Shown: positions 13,590-25,091 of the stretch, piece by piece | Layout of the letters: every line of letters starts with the position of its first letter | Position numbering within the stretch: the first letter of the stretch is position 1 | Origin: Siphonodentalium dalli | Lineage: Eukaryota; Mollusca; Scaphopoda; Gadilida; Siphonodentaliidae | DNA: 64,000 bases | NCBI GenBank assembly: GCA_032622095.1 | Contig: CP136063.1 | Location: 34,322,106 to 34,386,105, forward strand | Reading direction: 5' to 3' | Program-made: the position numbers and the translations under genes | Notes under the pieces: generated by a model | Told to the model about the DNA's origin: nothing | What the model saw: only the letters and a program-made list of their open reading frames with translations | Database searches by the model: none

Positions 13590-15112
13590 GGTAACACCAG
13601 AACCTGCCTATATATGTCCACCAGCACATTATTATATTTATTAATTATATCAAAGTCTTACACTATAGTTTGATAAAACTGGGAATTGCTATAATAAGAA
13701 ATGTCTGCATTAATGTTTACTATCATGTCGTGATGATTCCACAATTCCCTCATGTTTCACACAAAACAGCATACCCGAAAATCGAATCCCAGAAAATTTA
13801 CGGACCCGATAACTATGGTAGCTGAACATGATTACACTTTGTTATTTAGTTAAATTCTTAACCAGAGATAGCGAAAAATGTTACATATGTATTAAGGCAG
13901 TTTGATTCCATTTTTCGCTGTTTCCATTTACGAAAAAGCCTATTTAACCTCAAAAACAAAATAAACAATCGTACAACATTTTATTTGAAGGTAACATCCG
14001 CATGTTATGCGCTCTATCAAGACTGGTATGTTGATATATTATTCGTCTTGTTACTCTTCCACATAATTCAATTCGACTAATGGCCGATTCCATTGTGCCA
14101 GTTAATATATAGAAATAAGGGAGGGTGTGTTGTTCCGATAGCTTGATTCCAGTTTTCACTGATTTTATTAATAAATAAAAACAAATAACCATGCTAACCA
14201 TTGTTCCTGCTTTATTCCAACAACGCCTTATTATATCTATTACTTACATCTGAATTGTTGACCAATAAATGGCATTCATAATAATTAATTATGCATATCA
14301 TGTTGTGATCGATTCCAGAATTCTCTCATTTTCACAAAAAAAGCTTTTTACCATAAAAACGAAACCTAGAGCATTGAAATACTCCAACACTATCTTACAA
14401 AATATATTGTTTAGTTGCGTTCCCATCCAAAAATAGACGTGAATGTTATTTAGGTACCCCAAATCAGAAATCGCTCAACAGTTTACAAGAAGGCAACACT
14501 TGCATGTTATCTGCTGTACCAATATGAAACTTTTTATACATAACTAATCTTGTTACGCTTTCACATGATTCAATTCGAATAAGTGCCGATTACGGTCCCC
14601 GCTAATAAATGTGTAGGACCTATATAGAAATATAAGGGGATGCTACTCAGAGTACTCAATTCCAGTTTTCACTGATTTTATTAAATCATATCAGATTACC
14701 CTTGTAACCATAGCACCTGCCTTATTCCAACAACGCATTGTTAATTTACTATCTACATCTAACACTTAATTTTTTAACATTGAAACTGGGATTGTTTTTA
14801 TAAAATGAAATGAATTAATGATGCATATCTTGTTGTGGTGGATTCCAGAATTTATTCACACAAAAAAACGATTTTTACCCCAAAAACAAACCCTAGAACA
14901 TTGACGTACTGCAAAATTATTTTATAAAATGTGAACATGTCCAACCTCTATTGTTTAGTGGTGTTTTCATCCAAAAATAGATGTAAATGTTATTTAGGCA
15001 GCTGGATTCCATTTTTAACTGGTTTGATTCTCGAAAAAGCCTATTTTAACCCAAAAATAAGAAATCGTACAACACTACACGAAAGGCAACACCGACATGT
15101 TATCCGTTGTAT

Positions 15113-15168
<56 letters not shown>

Positions 15169-15245
15169 CGGACATTTTGATATATAATTCAGTTTGTTAC
15201 TATTCCACTTGGTTGAACTCGAAAAATAACGCCCAATTTTGGTAT
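13590..15245. repeat. Dispersed repeat family R1, copies 2 and 3
   Basis: A diverged copy (about 13590-14290) is followed by a closer one (about 14275-15245) that matches 9293-10020 in order and orientation. Shared landmarks are TATGCATATCATGTTGTGAT, AATTCGAATAAGTGCCGATT and AACCTCTATTGTTTAGTGG. An open frame over its right end is produced by the (TA)n tract and is not a gene. Confidence 0.75.
15115..15165. repeat. (TA)n microsatellite
   Basis: About 24 TA dinucleotides inside repeat R1. Copy 1 near 9985 has no such tract, so it arose after that copy spread. Confidence 0.9.
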
Positions 15246-15980
15246 CAGGAATGGGACATCATATCATGCAGCGAATACCCATCTGAATCCATGGCCGATC
15301 GGGCAAGTTGCTATCTTTATCGGAAGTGGACATATTAACCCATACGCTGCGGTGGAATGTACGCAAAAGCGTGGCTGTATGTCAGTGAATGGTCACGTAT
15401 GAGGTGGGTGAATGTGAATACATGGATTGACGGTATTGTCTTGTGTGTGCGTACAAGTATACCAGCTGTGACTGTTTGGTCATAGGGCGGAGTATATGAG
15501 TATATGACTATTATCTACATTTTCATCTATGCGATATATATATATATATGGTCACCGTGCAGAATATATCTGTATGTACCAAAGTTCCAATCCCTAAGTC
15601 GATATCTCAAGGGGAAACGGCATTGTTTACCCTAACATGCGGCCGATTCAACCAGGTACGCAGACAGCTATGAGAGGTGCGGTTGGTGCCTTTTTTATTT
15701 TGCGTACCTGGCGGAATCGGCCGCAAGTTAGGGGTTATCAGTGCCGTTTCCGCTTGAGATATCGACTTGGGGATTGGAACTTTGGTACATGCAGGTCTAC
15801 TATGCACAGTAGTACATGCCATGTATCAGCTTCTTATTTTCTGTATTTTGCGTACATGAATAGCGAATTCGACCGCAGCGTTATGGATTAATATATTCAC
15901 TCTCGTTATAGCTAGCAACTTGCCCGATCGGCCATGGATGCAGAGGGGTATTCGCTGCATGATATGATGTCCCTTTCTGT
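15246..15980. repeat. Large interrupted inverted repeat
   Basis: The left segment GGACATCATATCATGCAGCG (near 15254) pairs with its complement near 15957-15976. GCCGATCGGGCAAGTTGC pairs with GCAACTTGCCCGATCGGCC (15914). Then ATTAACCCATACGCTGC pairs with sequence near 15875-15895. Finally the segment 15579-15665, with TCGATATCTCAAG, pairs with 15701-15795. The left arm carries about 200 bp (near 15370-15575) that the right arm lacks. The whole could fold into a cruciform or be a decayed foldback element. Confidence 0.8.
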
Positions 15981-16029
15981 GGTCAGACAGCTAGGAGATG
16001 TGCGGTCGGCCCATGTTCCGTACATTTTT

Positions 16030-16478
16030 AAAGCGGGGTTCAGGATAGTATCATGCGGTGCGCGGGGTATATTTTCCGCTGTGGAGCGGTATTCGTGATT
16101 CATACCACATACATGTACGATTGTTATTAGTATTATCCATTAGTGTTCTTATGCTGCCTACTGCTCACTTGTGAGTTTCGTGCGAAATAAATATATATAT
16201 ATACCCAGTCTTAAATGGAATTCGGGATTTAAATAAAAAGCCGGCACACGACTTTGATGGCAACGCATTGTGGTATTGCTGGCAGGAATGGGCATTTAAG
16301 TCCGTTTTAACCTTTTCAATGTCTCGATCTGTTAATCCAGGCGATAGTTTGCTGATCAGAGGCATTCGAATGCACACATGTAGCAACCGCGCGCCGCATC
16401 CGGTCATCAATCTGTTGCAAAATAGAGTAATGGATAGTGTCTCTTGATGTAATACATTTAGTCTGACCGCCACACCCA
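16030..16478. repeat. Duplicated locus, copy 1 (flank of the 69-bp array)
   Basis: It matches 49325-49735 in the same orientation, including CTTAAATGGAATTCGGGATT, GACTTTGATGNCAACGCATT and TTTGCTGATCAGAGGCATT. At 49.7 kb this sequence leads into one repeat unit only; here it leads into an 18-unit array. Confidence 0.85.
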
Positions 16479-17640
16479 ATAGAGTAATGGATAGCTATCA
16501 GGGTGGTGTCTCTTGATGTAATATATTTAGTCTGACCGCCACACCCAATAGAGTAATGGATAGCTATCATGGTTGTGTCTCTTGGTGTAATACATTTAGT
16601 CCGAACGTCACACCCAATAGAGTAATGGATAGCTATCAGGGTGGTGTCTCTTGGTGTAATACATTTAGTCCGACCGCCACACCCAATAGAGTAATGGATA
16701 GCTATCAGGGTGGTGTCTCTTGGTGTAATAAATTTAGTCCGACCGCCACACCCAATAGAGTAATGGATAGCTATCAGGGTGGTGTCTCTTGATGTAATAC
16801 ATTTAGTCCGACCGCCACACCCATACAGTAATGGATAGCTATCATGGTGGTGTCTCTTGATGTAATACATTTAGTCCGAACGTCACACCCAATAGAGTAA
16901 TGGATAGCTATCAGGGTGGAGTCTCTTGATGTAATACATTTAGTCCGACCGCCACACCCAATAGAGTAATGGATAGCTATCATGGTTGTGTCTCTTGATG
17001 TAATACATTTAGTCCGAACGTCACACCCAATAGAGTAATGGATAGCTATCAGGGTGGTGTCTCTTGATGTAATACATTTAGTCCGACCGCCACACCCAAT
17101 AGAGTAATGGATAGCTATCAGGGTGGTGTCTCTTGTTGTGATACATTTGTCCGACCGCCACACCCAATAGAGTAATGGATAGCTATCAGGGTGGTGTCTC
17201 TTGATGTAATACATTTAGTCCGACCGCCACACCCAATAGAGTAATGGATAGCTATCAGGGTGGTGTCTCTTGATGTAATACATTTAGTCCGACCGCCACA
17301 CCCAATAGAGTAATGGATAGCTATCAGGGTGGTGTCTCTTGATGTAATACATTTAGTCCGACCGCCACACCCAATAGAGTAATGGATAGCTATCAGGGTG
17401 GTGTCTCTTGGTGTAATACATTTAGTCCGACCGCCACACCCAATAGAGTAATGGATAGCTATCAGGGTGGTGTCTCTTGATGTAATACATTTAGTCCGAA
17501 CGTCACACCCAATAGAGTAATGGATAGCTAGCAGGATGGTGTCTCTTGATGTAATACATTTAGTCCGACCGCCACACCCAATAGAGTAATGGATAGCTAT
17601 CAGGGTGGTGTCTCTTGTTGTGATACATTTGTCCGACCGC
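16421..17640. repeat. 69-bp minisatellite, about 18 units
   Basis: The unit starts AATAGAGTAATGGATAGCTA and ends GACCGCCACACCC. Starts are at 16421 (a short 57-bp unit), 16478, 16547, 16616, 16685, 16754 and so on to 17580. Two unit types alternate irregularly: one with CAGGGTGGTG and GACCGCC, the other with CATGGTTGTG and GAACGTC. Because 69 is a multiple of three, long open frames of 23-residue repeats appear (minus strand 16316-16870 and 16774-17214). These follow from the period and are not evidence of a gene. Confidence 0.95.
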
Positions 17641-17649
17641 CCACCAAAA

Positions 17650-18600
17650 TCTTTGGTTAATGCGTGATTCTGGTTATTTAACCATCATAAATATTCCGCA
17701 TGGTATATGCCATAGTAAATATACAATATACACCTCACCCTTAAAACATGTGTCTGTCTCAGGTATCCACAGCTCACATTAGCATTATATAACCAGCTGA
17801 AACACCACAGCCCTGTCACCAAATTGATGCATGTACTGATGTGTGTTACGTGGGTGAAAGCAGTGGGGTTTTTTTTGCATCTGATGATCCCACCCCATCG
17901 ATACCCCATATGAAGTTTTACAGAGTTGTTGATTTGGTTCATGTGAGTGTGATTAATAGCACGCATCTATCTACCAAACACACTTCAGTCTGACGACATA
18001 GGGTGATTGTGCCACCCCAGCAATGGTCAAATTGTTCAACGGCTGGAAATGTCATATCTCACACAATAACAAGCTTATTGCATAAAAGACACAGATGTCG
18101 CCCGGAATGCCCGAAGAATAAACATTCTCGCCAGTCAATTATATTTTCCCGCCACATGTATGGAATGCTATATATGCCGACGATTGCGATGCGATATTTG
18201 ACATTCTATACTGCAAACTTAGAAACTAAACGCATATGTCCTAATGGATGCATCTTTTCATAATCAATTCATAATATTCTTTGTCAATGGCGGGCATCCA
18301 CCGAAACATACTTTTGATATCCGATTTCTTTTCATTTGTCATACATTTTGACAGAATAAGTGCACTTGTAAGTTCCACAAATTGTTGTGTACCCTTGCGT
18401 TTGACATTTCCGTTTTGGTGTTACATAAATCTATACCAGCATCCCTGTCCCAAAAATCGGTGTTTCATTCCGGGATCTTTGGTGTCTCACTCCTCGAGCT
18501 TTGGTAGTTTTATTAAATCTTTGTCTCTTGCACAGATCTATAGTATTTCCATGTCATATACTGTAGTGCGAATATGGTGTCACTGAGGACCTACTTGCTT
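17650..18600. other. No gene seen
   Basis: Unique sequence downstream of the minisatellite. No repeat or exon was recognised. Confidence 0.4.
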
Positions 18601-18629
18601 CATATGGTGTACCTGTATATATACTCGAA

Positions 18630-18712
18630 AATCAAAGTTGCCCCAACTAATACAGAAGTTAATGCTATCACGAGTTGCCACAACTAAAACAGAACGTAAT
18701 GCTATCACGAGT
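18630..18712. repeat. Two-unit tandem repeat
   Basis: CAACTAATACAGAAGTTAAT and CAACTAAAACAGAACGTAAT, each followed by GCTATCACGAGT, are spaced about 45 bp apart. Confidence 0.7.
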
Positions 18713-18869
18713 CTACCATTTCGACAAAGAACTTAGGCTTAATCCATACCCATCCAAACCAATGAAAACAAGAGGTGATATGTCAATAAGAGCTAATGTT
18801 GAGTTATGGATAAACTTATCTAATCACCGGGGGTGTTTAGTTACATATAACCATGAAATGCGCTTAAGA

Positions 18870-19095
18870 TTTGGCAATGGATTGCGCGTAAGCAAAATTG
18901 ATTGCCCTTAAGCACAAATAATTATGTTTTCAAGAACAAATTACTATGCTCAAGCACAATCGATTGCACTTACGAGCAACGATTGCGTTTAAGCACAATG
19001 ATAAGTTCAACTAATTGTGCTTAAGTGTAATTATTTGTGCTGAAGTGCAATTAATTGCGCTTAAGTGCAATTAATTGCGCTAAAGCGCATTTTAT
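18870..19095. repeat. CTTAAGCACAATNATTG degenerate array with strand switch
   Basis: A short motif of about 20 bp built on CTTAAGCACAA occurs about six times up to 19000. It then continues as its complement (TTGTGCTTAAG, TGCAATTAATTGCGCTTAAG) to 19095. The array is therefore head-to-head and could form a long hairpin. Confidence 0.75.
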
Positions 19096-19133
19096 TATTA
19101 AATGTCAATTTGGCCTCCCGGAGGCTGATGCCC

Positions 19134-19540
19134 GTAGAAATCATATTCTACCAGTACAAAACCTGGGAACTTTTTGAATTTTTGATAGGGAACCTTATAA
19201 AGCTGAAAAAATAACAGGGGGAATATATTTCTATGTTAATGCCTGTCCCTTAATATTTTATTCCTAAGTAGGTCAAAGTGCCAGCTGAAGATGCGCACTT
19301 TAAAACAATCATGGAATTTATCCTGGGCAATTAATTCAGTGTTTGTGTGATATCAAACACTAAAGCCACAAAAAGCATTCATTTTCGAGCTGGGTCCACC
19401 CCATACTTTGAAGTTGATTATCGAGGAACAAATATAAACAAAGATATATGTTCCCTGCCTTGTTTGTTCTATGTTATAAAGTTCCCTATCAAAACATAAA
19501 AAAGTTCCTAAGTCTTGTACTGATGGAATAAGATCTCTAC
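19134..19540. mobile_element. TIR element (MITE), 407 bp
   Basis: Arms of about 90 bp. The left begins GTAGAAATCATATTCTACCA with GTACAA and GATAGGGAAC; the right is the diverged complement with GTTCCCTATCAAAA and CTTGTACTGATGGAATAAG, ending TCTCTAC. The interior is non-coding. No clean target-site duplication could be fixed. Confidence 0.75.
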
Positions 19541-19544
19541 ATGC

Positions 19545-20406
19545 GCTAAGCAGAGTAAAGATTCATGGCATGATCTAGAGGAGGGGCTTTCTTCAATTCC
19601 AACTAGATAGCTCCATGCTGTTGACCCAACATTCAACAATAATTTAAACAAGGACTAAATCATGCCAGAAGATGGGGTTTGTCCCACAAAAATATTCATG
19701 ATTGCCAATTACTCAATTAATACATTAAATTTCAAGTCTATTTGCAGATAGTGACAGTCAGTTGTGGTATTCATTTATTAACAGACTTTTTAATCATATT
19801 AAATTTAATTCATTAGTGAAAATTCATACATGTGTTAAGTACCTTATTAATAAATCATTTAAAATAAGTCTTCTTAAATATATATCTTCATGATATTGAT
19901 GGTGTCTCATGGCAGACCACAGACTCCTATACTGAATACTACTAACAAATAGGTGATTTTTCTGTGTACCAGCAGGTACCAGATAAGAAAATATGTATAC
20001 TGACAATGGAGTGAAATCTCCTGGAAATGTAAGATATATCTCACTGAGAGTGATTGTCATTGAGCATCAAATTTATGATTTTTTGTCAAAACGACAATTT
20101 TGGATATAATTCAGTCTCATACTTCTTGATGAGCTGGAGTTATGGACAATACTTCAGCAGCAAAACATGTAATTATTTTCATATTTATAATAGTGTGAAA
20201 TAACCATGGCTTCTGTCCTATATATGTTTTTACCCCGTACCCATGATTCACCTCTGTTATTCAGGATTTATGGGAGGTATTAGTATACCATCAGTAGTCA
20301 GAGTAATCAAAACTATGTGGTTCATTTATGAGACAAAATACCAAACCCGGAGGGTCGGAACTAAAACTAATTACAACAAAAATTGTCTATTTAGGAATAA
20401 AATCAA
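19545..20406. other. No gene seen
   Basis: AT-rich unique sequence between two TIR elements. Confidence 0.4.
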
Positions 20407-21810
20407 TTAACCCTTTCATTATGGGAGCAGCATTCTCTTATATAGTTTCCAGTTTTCCAGTAGGGTTCCTAGAATATATAAGAGAATACATTACATTGGC
20501 CTAACAATATTTACCTTGACCTTTTAAGCAATGCATTCTCTTATATATGTGAGGCTACCTATGGTACCTGCAAATATAAGGGAATGCACTGGCACCAGCT
20601 CAGCTTCCATCATAAAATGGCTATATTATATATTCGAGTCTCCCAAGTCCTTCCAACTGCATGTCCATTTTGTAAATCTAATTTTCCTGCTTTACAGAAG
20701 AAATTTAAACATTTCAAATTTTAAAGGTTCACTAACGATGGATTATCTCTTCTTCTAACAAGTATTGTATAGTTTCCTGGGTATAAAATAATAAAAATGA
20801 GCCGAAGATAATGCTTTTAAATTTTAAATCAATATTTATTATATAATGCAACAATCAAGTGGGACATATATTTGATACTATTTTTAGGAAAAGATCAAAA
20901 TAAACGCGAGCCCAAATATGCTGGAAATTGATTGTATGCTTATTATAATATTAATTGATAGAAATCTTTACAGGCAGGGGTCTTCGATTCATATTTATTA
21001 TGTTATACACAGGAAACTATATACACTTGTTATAGGAAGAGATAATGATTAATTCATCTATATGAGTAATAATTTGTCAAGTTGTGTGTCTTCAAAAGCG
21101 GGAGTGTATCACACTGAACCAAATTCAGTATATTATGGTCAGGTATTTCAAAAACTAAAACTAAAAAAACAACTGCTTTTTCATTGGTTTAGTAATTGTC
21201 TGACTAGATTGTGTTCAAAACATGATTTCTTTTTTAGTCTATGATGAAGACAAAACTATTGTTGAACAAAATGTGTGATAGACCTGAAACTGTGAAGGAA
21301 TTTCCAAACACATTGTGATGCTATCTTTTTAAGTGTTGTAAGAGGAACGTTCACATAATGTTGCACACTTCATGACTGGAGCTTCCTGCAATTTTGCGAA
21401 AACACTGTACCCATGCATTCTCTTATATATCCCAGTCTCCCATAGGCAAACTCGCATATTTAAGAGAATTCATTGGCCTCACTACATTTATCTTGACCAT
21501 GTAAGCAAGTGCATTATTTTATATATGCGAGGCGCCTTATAAGAGACCATTATTTATGATTAATCCTTCCATAACTGGAGCTTCCTGAAATTTTGTGAAA
21601 ACCTGTGCCAATTCATTCTCTTATATACGAGAGCCACCCATAGGATACCTCGCATATATAAGAGAATACATTGAGCTAAACATACTTCTATTCACCTTCT
21701 AAGCCAGTGCAGTCTCTTACATTCATTAGTGTATATATGCGAGGCTCCATATGGGAGATTCACATATATAAAATAATGCATAAGCACAGTGCCCATCACG
21801 AAAGGGTTAA
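20407..21810. mobile_element. TTAA-flanked non-autonomous element, CCCTTTC ends
   Basis: TTAA lies at 20407-20410 and 21807-21810. The ends read CCCTTTCATTATGGG on the left and CCCTTTCGTGATGGG as complement on the right. TTAA duplication with CCC-starting TIRs is the hallmark of the piggyBac superfamily. The interior, about 1.4 kb, holds no transposase. It carries repeated subterminal hairpins built on ATTCTCTTATATATGCGAG and its complement (near 20433, 20530, 21417, 21616 and 21713). Confidence 0.8.
20741..21050. mobile_element. Inverted-repeat element nested in the CCCTTTC element
   Basis: The left arm (20741-20808, with GATTATCTCTTCTTCTAACA and TAGTTTCCTGGGTATA) is complementary to 20981-21050 (with TATACACAGGAAACTATA and GGAAGAGATAATGATT). 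The interior is about 170 bp and non-coding. It may be a separate insertion or the core of the larger element. Confidence 0.7.
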
Positions 21811-22229
21811 TGACTGGTTGTTTTTGTCTATTTATGCCCCAACATGACATTTTTTGGAGAAGTATCAAGACTGAAGGATTAATCTCAGTCATAAGTTAAT
21901 TTTCTTCAACAAAACACACACAAAAGCTATGTGAGAAGCAAATTATATGGTTTTAAATTTATTTCAATTTTCTCTGGATGGGAGTGTTAATATATATTCA
22001 GACACATATGATACTTTTTGTTCACCTTTGGTCATTTCTACGAGCCACCCACTCCACAACCAAATTATTTTCCCTCTTAGCAATTGTTTTCCCCAAGCAT
22101 TTTTCAACACCCCTCCCATCTGTATGAATATATATGTGGAGTTTCTATGAGGAAAAACATTTCCTCATTGAAACCCCACTGTTAAAATACTTCAGTTAAT
22201 TTTGTATTAACTAAAGCTATTTTTCTTGT

Positions 22230-22611
22230 TTAAAGGTACTCAATCCAATCAGACGCTCCTAAATTACTATTTCTTTGGCTTCGGGGGTAAAAATTATTTG
22301 ATTTGAGTCAAGGAACCCACCCATCAAAGTGGTTGTAAACTTGATAACTCTAAAATCAAGTGGTTATTATTGTTAATAGTAACCACTTGATTTTCGAGTT
22401 ATCCATCTTACAACCGCAATTTGTCCACTTCAGAACGTGGTGCTGGAAAAGATATGGTTCACAAACAATAGAAACAGAAAATTTCAAACATCGATATCTA
22501 ATCACTCTGAGCTTTGATGGGTGGGTTCCTCGACTCGAATCAAATATTTTTTACACATGAAGCCAAATAAATAGTAATTTAGAAGCGCCTGATCGGATTG
22601 AGTACCTTTAA
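22230..22611. mobile_element. TTAA-flanked foldback MITE, AGGTACTCAATCC family, copy 1
   Basis: TTAA lies at 22230-22233 and 22608-22611. The ends read AGGTACTCAATCCAATCAGA and its near-complement. Almost the whole 374-bp body folds back on itself, with the centre near 22373. A second member lies at 35762-36249. Confidence 0.9.
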
Positions 22612-22832
22612 GGCTTAGTTTAAGCATAATCAGCCATTAAATGTGAAATGTATCTCCCATATACTATTTTGGAGTATAAATATAAGCAACAAGCGAAAAA
22701 AAACAAAAAAAACATTTATTATATATGATAAACAAGCATACAATTTTAACAGTTAAGCAATAGCTCCTTGTTAGCATTGTTGATAACATCCCACATTGAA
22801 TGCCGTCAGAGAAAACTAACGAAATACAATAA

Positions 22833-22990
22833 CAATGTAGCCCAAAGTAATTGACCACTTAACCACAGCAGAATTATGGGTGATTTTTCAGGATTTAGTC
22901 GAAAATATGGCTTGTTGTGATTCATCGGAAAGCTCTCGCCTACCCATAATTCTGATGTGGTTAAGTGGTCAATTACTTTGGGCATTACTG
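22833..22990. mobile_element. CAGTAATG foldback MITE, copy 1
   Basis: The long arms CCCAAAGTAATTGACCACTT and AACCACAGCAGAATTATGGG pair across a loop of about 60 bp. The right end CATTACTG abuts TA, which suggests a Tc1/mariner-type element. Two shorter relatives lie at 43381-43511 and 43553-43687. Confidence 0.85.
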
Positions 22991-22999
22991 TAAGTGATT

Positions 23000-24230
23000 T
23001 ACTTTCCAAATTGCATTGTAGTTTTAGAATCTTTTTCCAACAAGATAAACCGTATATGATTTGTTCCAGCCATATTTATACAGCTGAAACATTTATCTAA
23101 AACAGAAATCTGAATTGACCTAGCTGTGCATTGTGAAACATCAGTGTCCAGAATAAAAATTAATTAAAATTCTCAAAACAGGGTCCAAGAACTGCTGAAG
23201 CTTATTATACAAACACAACTTCACAATTGATGCCCAAAATATAAGTCAGAAATCACACACCATTCGCTTTATCTGTAGATATTACAGTGCATGAACCAAT
23301 TATGGTTGTATACGCGCACAAGTACCAGGTGCTACCACGACCGAATAACTTTATAACCATGTGGTGACTTAAGTAGCGTTCTTTAACGTGCACACGTACA
23401 CCAAAGCGTGTACACGTGTCAGCCATTAATGTCCGTGCCTGATCAAACAAACAGGGAAATGTACCCATGACAACATACCTGGACAAGCATTGTAATGGGA
23501 GGGAGTCGGCATTTTGCAATCGGATCTTTATTCAGTGATCTCGAATGAGACTTTTCAGCCTGACAAACTTGGTATCTGACCGAGTTCTGGTTTTTTTCTC
23601 AGAATACCTTGACCGGGTTGCGATTTAGAGTATGAGTACTTACCAGTGACAAGTTTGGCTTTTATGGGACGGTGGAGAGAGTGTATTTATTTTTCTCTTC
23701 TACTACAATATCCGTTCTAGAATCTAGATCGAGTCCTAGTGAGTGCCGCTTTGAGTATTTCAATGTCTGCGGCATTGACTGTCTTCTTCGATTTTATTAT
23801 ATTCCAGAATGGTGCGCGGGAAGAAGTAATACTTGAATTAGTCAGAGTGCGTCCGGATTGGTTGAAATTACTCTTCGTTGTTAGTATCAGACAGTTCCTG
23901 GTTCCACAATTTTGGTGTAAACAACACTGTCCTCGAATCTGTTTGCTTTGATCAGATTCAGTGAGTGTTGATCTTCCTTTGAGTTTGGCTTTACAGAGTA
24001 AATTAAATGTAAATTAAATCGAAGCTCTTTCCAATGTGTTTCCACATCTTCGCGTGACGAAAACTTCTTATTTGACCGCCTTTTGCCAATTTAAGCTCAA
24101 TATATCTGTTTTTTTCTTACGACTTCAGTGTCATTGTCTGTCTTGTAAGAATTTCCCACGTTGGTTTTATCACGGAAGGGATATCCCAATCTATTTATAG
24201 CCATGACCAGGGGAGATAAGCCATGCATAG
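23000..24230. other. No gene recognised
   Basis: Mixed sequence upstream of the nuclease-like relic. A minus-strand open frame at 23253-23519 has a protein-like composition but no motif I recognise and no clear splice sites. The 5' part of the relic may begin somewhere here. Confidence 0.35.
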
Positions 24231-24233
24231 AGA

Positions 24234-25088
24234 TTGCAGATCAGCCATGCGAGCGGCAGGGTTTGGGTTTATGGAAGGTTTTTGAGTACATTTAAGTCCG
24301 GCCACGAAGAAGCTGACTCGAGAATGTTCGTACACATGGGACATGCAGCAAGTGTACTGCAAGTCGAAAGATTCAATGTTTGGAGTGGTGACTCAGACGT
24401 TCTGACGATATGCCCACTGCTTTGTGTACTACTGAGTATACGAGAGATATTCTTCCTAACTGGTGTTGGAAAACGACGGCGATATATCCCAGTGCATGAT
24501 TGTGCGAAGGTATTTGGCAAGGACATTTCACTGATTATTCCAGCACTTCATGTCTTGAGTGGATGCGATTCGACAAGCGCATTTTGAAATTTGAAATGGT
24601 TCAGAAGATTGAAAGATCACACATAACTGATCCCGGCGTTTACGCAAATGGGGGTGGACCCGACTTGCATTCCGAATCATGTGATGGATACATGTGTGTC
24701 TCTTGTCTCTTTGGTGTATCACAGTCGTGATTCGACATCCCTGGATGAGTTGTGCTACGAATTGTTCAGCAAGATGAACTTGAGAAGCGACAAACTCCCA
24801 CCGACCATGGACTCATTCAATTTGCACATAAAACGCGCGAGCTATCAAACGTATATATGGACTCATGCTCTTTTTCCAGTGTTGTTGCTGCCATCACCAC
24901 GACTCAATGGCTGGATACTTAATAATTCTAATGGGCACCTTGTTCCGAAAATGATGTCGCTCGCTACAGCTCCGACTGCCGTTCTCGAACTCACAATCTG
25001 CAAGTGCAAGTCCGATAGCAGTACAAGACTTTGTCGTTGTGGGAAAGAGGATGTTCAATGCACCGATGCATGTGGCTGCGATCAATAA
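24234..25088 (+). pseudogene. Broken gene for a FEN/PIN-like, cysteine-tailed mobile-element-type protein
   Basis: The first open segment (24234-24587) has, in order, GHEEADSRMFVH, SGDSDVLT, TGVGKRRRYIPVHD and HVLSGCDSTSAF. It stops at TGA (24585-24587) just after the last motif. The second (24648-25088, same frame) has DELCYELFSK, LPPTMDSFNLHIKRASYQ, a proline-glycine-rich PSPRLNGW stretch and a cysteine-rich end, CKCKSDSSTRLCRCG...CTDACGC. I recognise this architecture as a multicopy, uncharacterised protein family of marine invertebrates, from general knowledge rather than a search. The EEAD, DxD and GCD acids followed by helix-hairpin-helix-like sequence in intact members suggest a FEN/XPG-type nuclease fold, which is inference. 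The stop and the loss of about 60 residues after GCDSTSAF make this copy a probable pseudogene. An intron there is a less likely alternative. Confidence 0.7.
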
Positions 25089-25091
25089 CTG

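Noticed and set aside
14931-15338. 135-residue open frame with an IYIYIY stretch
   Set aside because: Created by the (TA)n tract inside repeat R1. The other R1 copy has no such frame.
16316-17214. Long minus-strand open frames of 23-residue repeats
   Set aside because: They follow automatically from a 69-bp period without stops in one frame. No start context or non-repeat domain is present, and plus-strand frames are also open.
16421-17640. CRISPR-like appearance of regular repeats
   Set aside because: Units are contiguous with no unique spacers, and the setting is eukaryotic.
23253-23519. Minus-strand 88-residue frame with protein-like composition
   Set aside because: No recognisable motif, no convincing splice sites and no second copy; kept only as a note.
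24528-24722. Minus-strand frames over the nuclease-like relic
   Set aside because: Antisense shadows of the plus-strand motifs.
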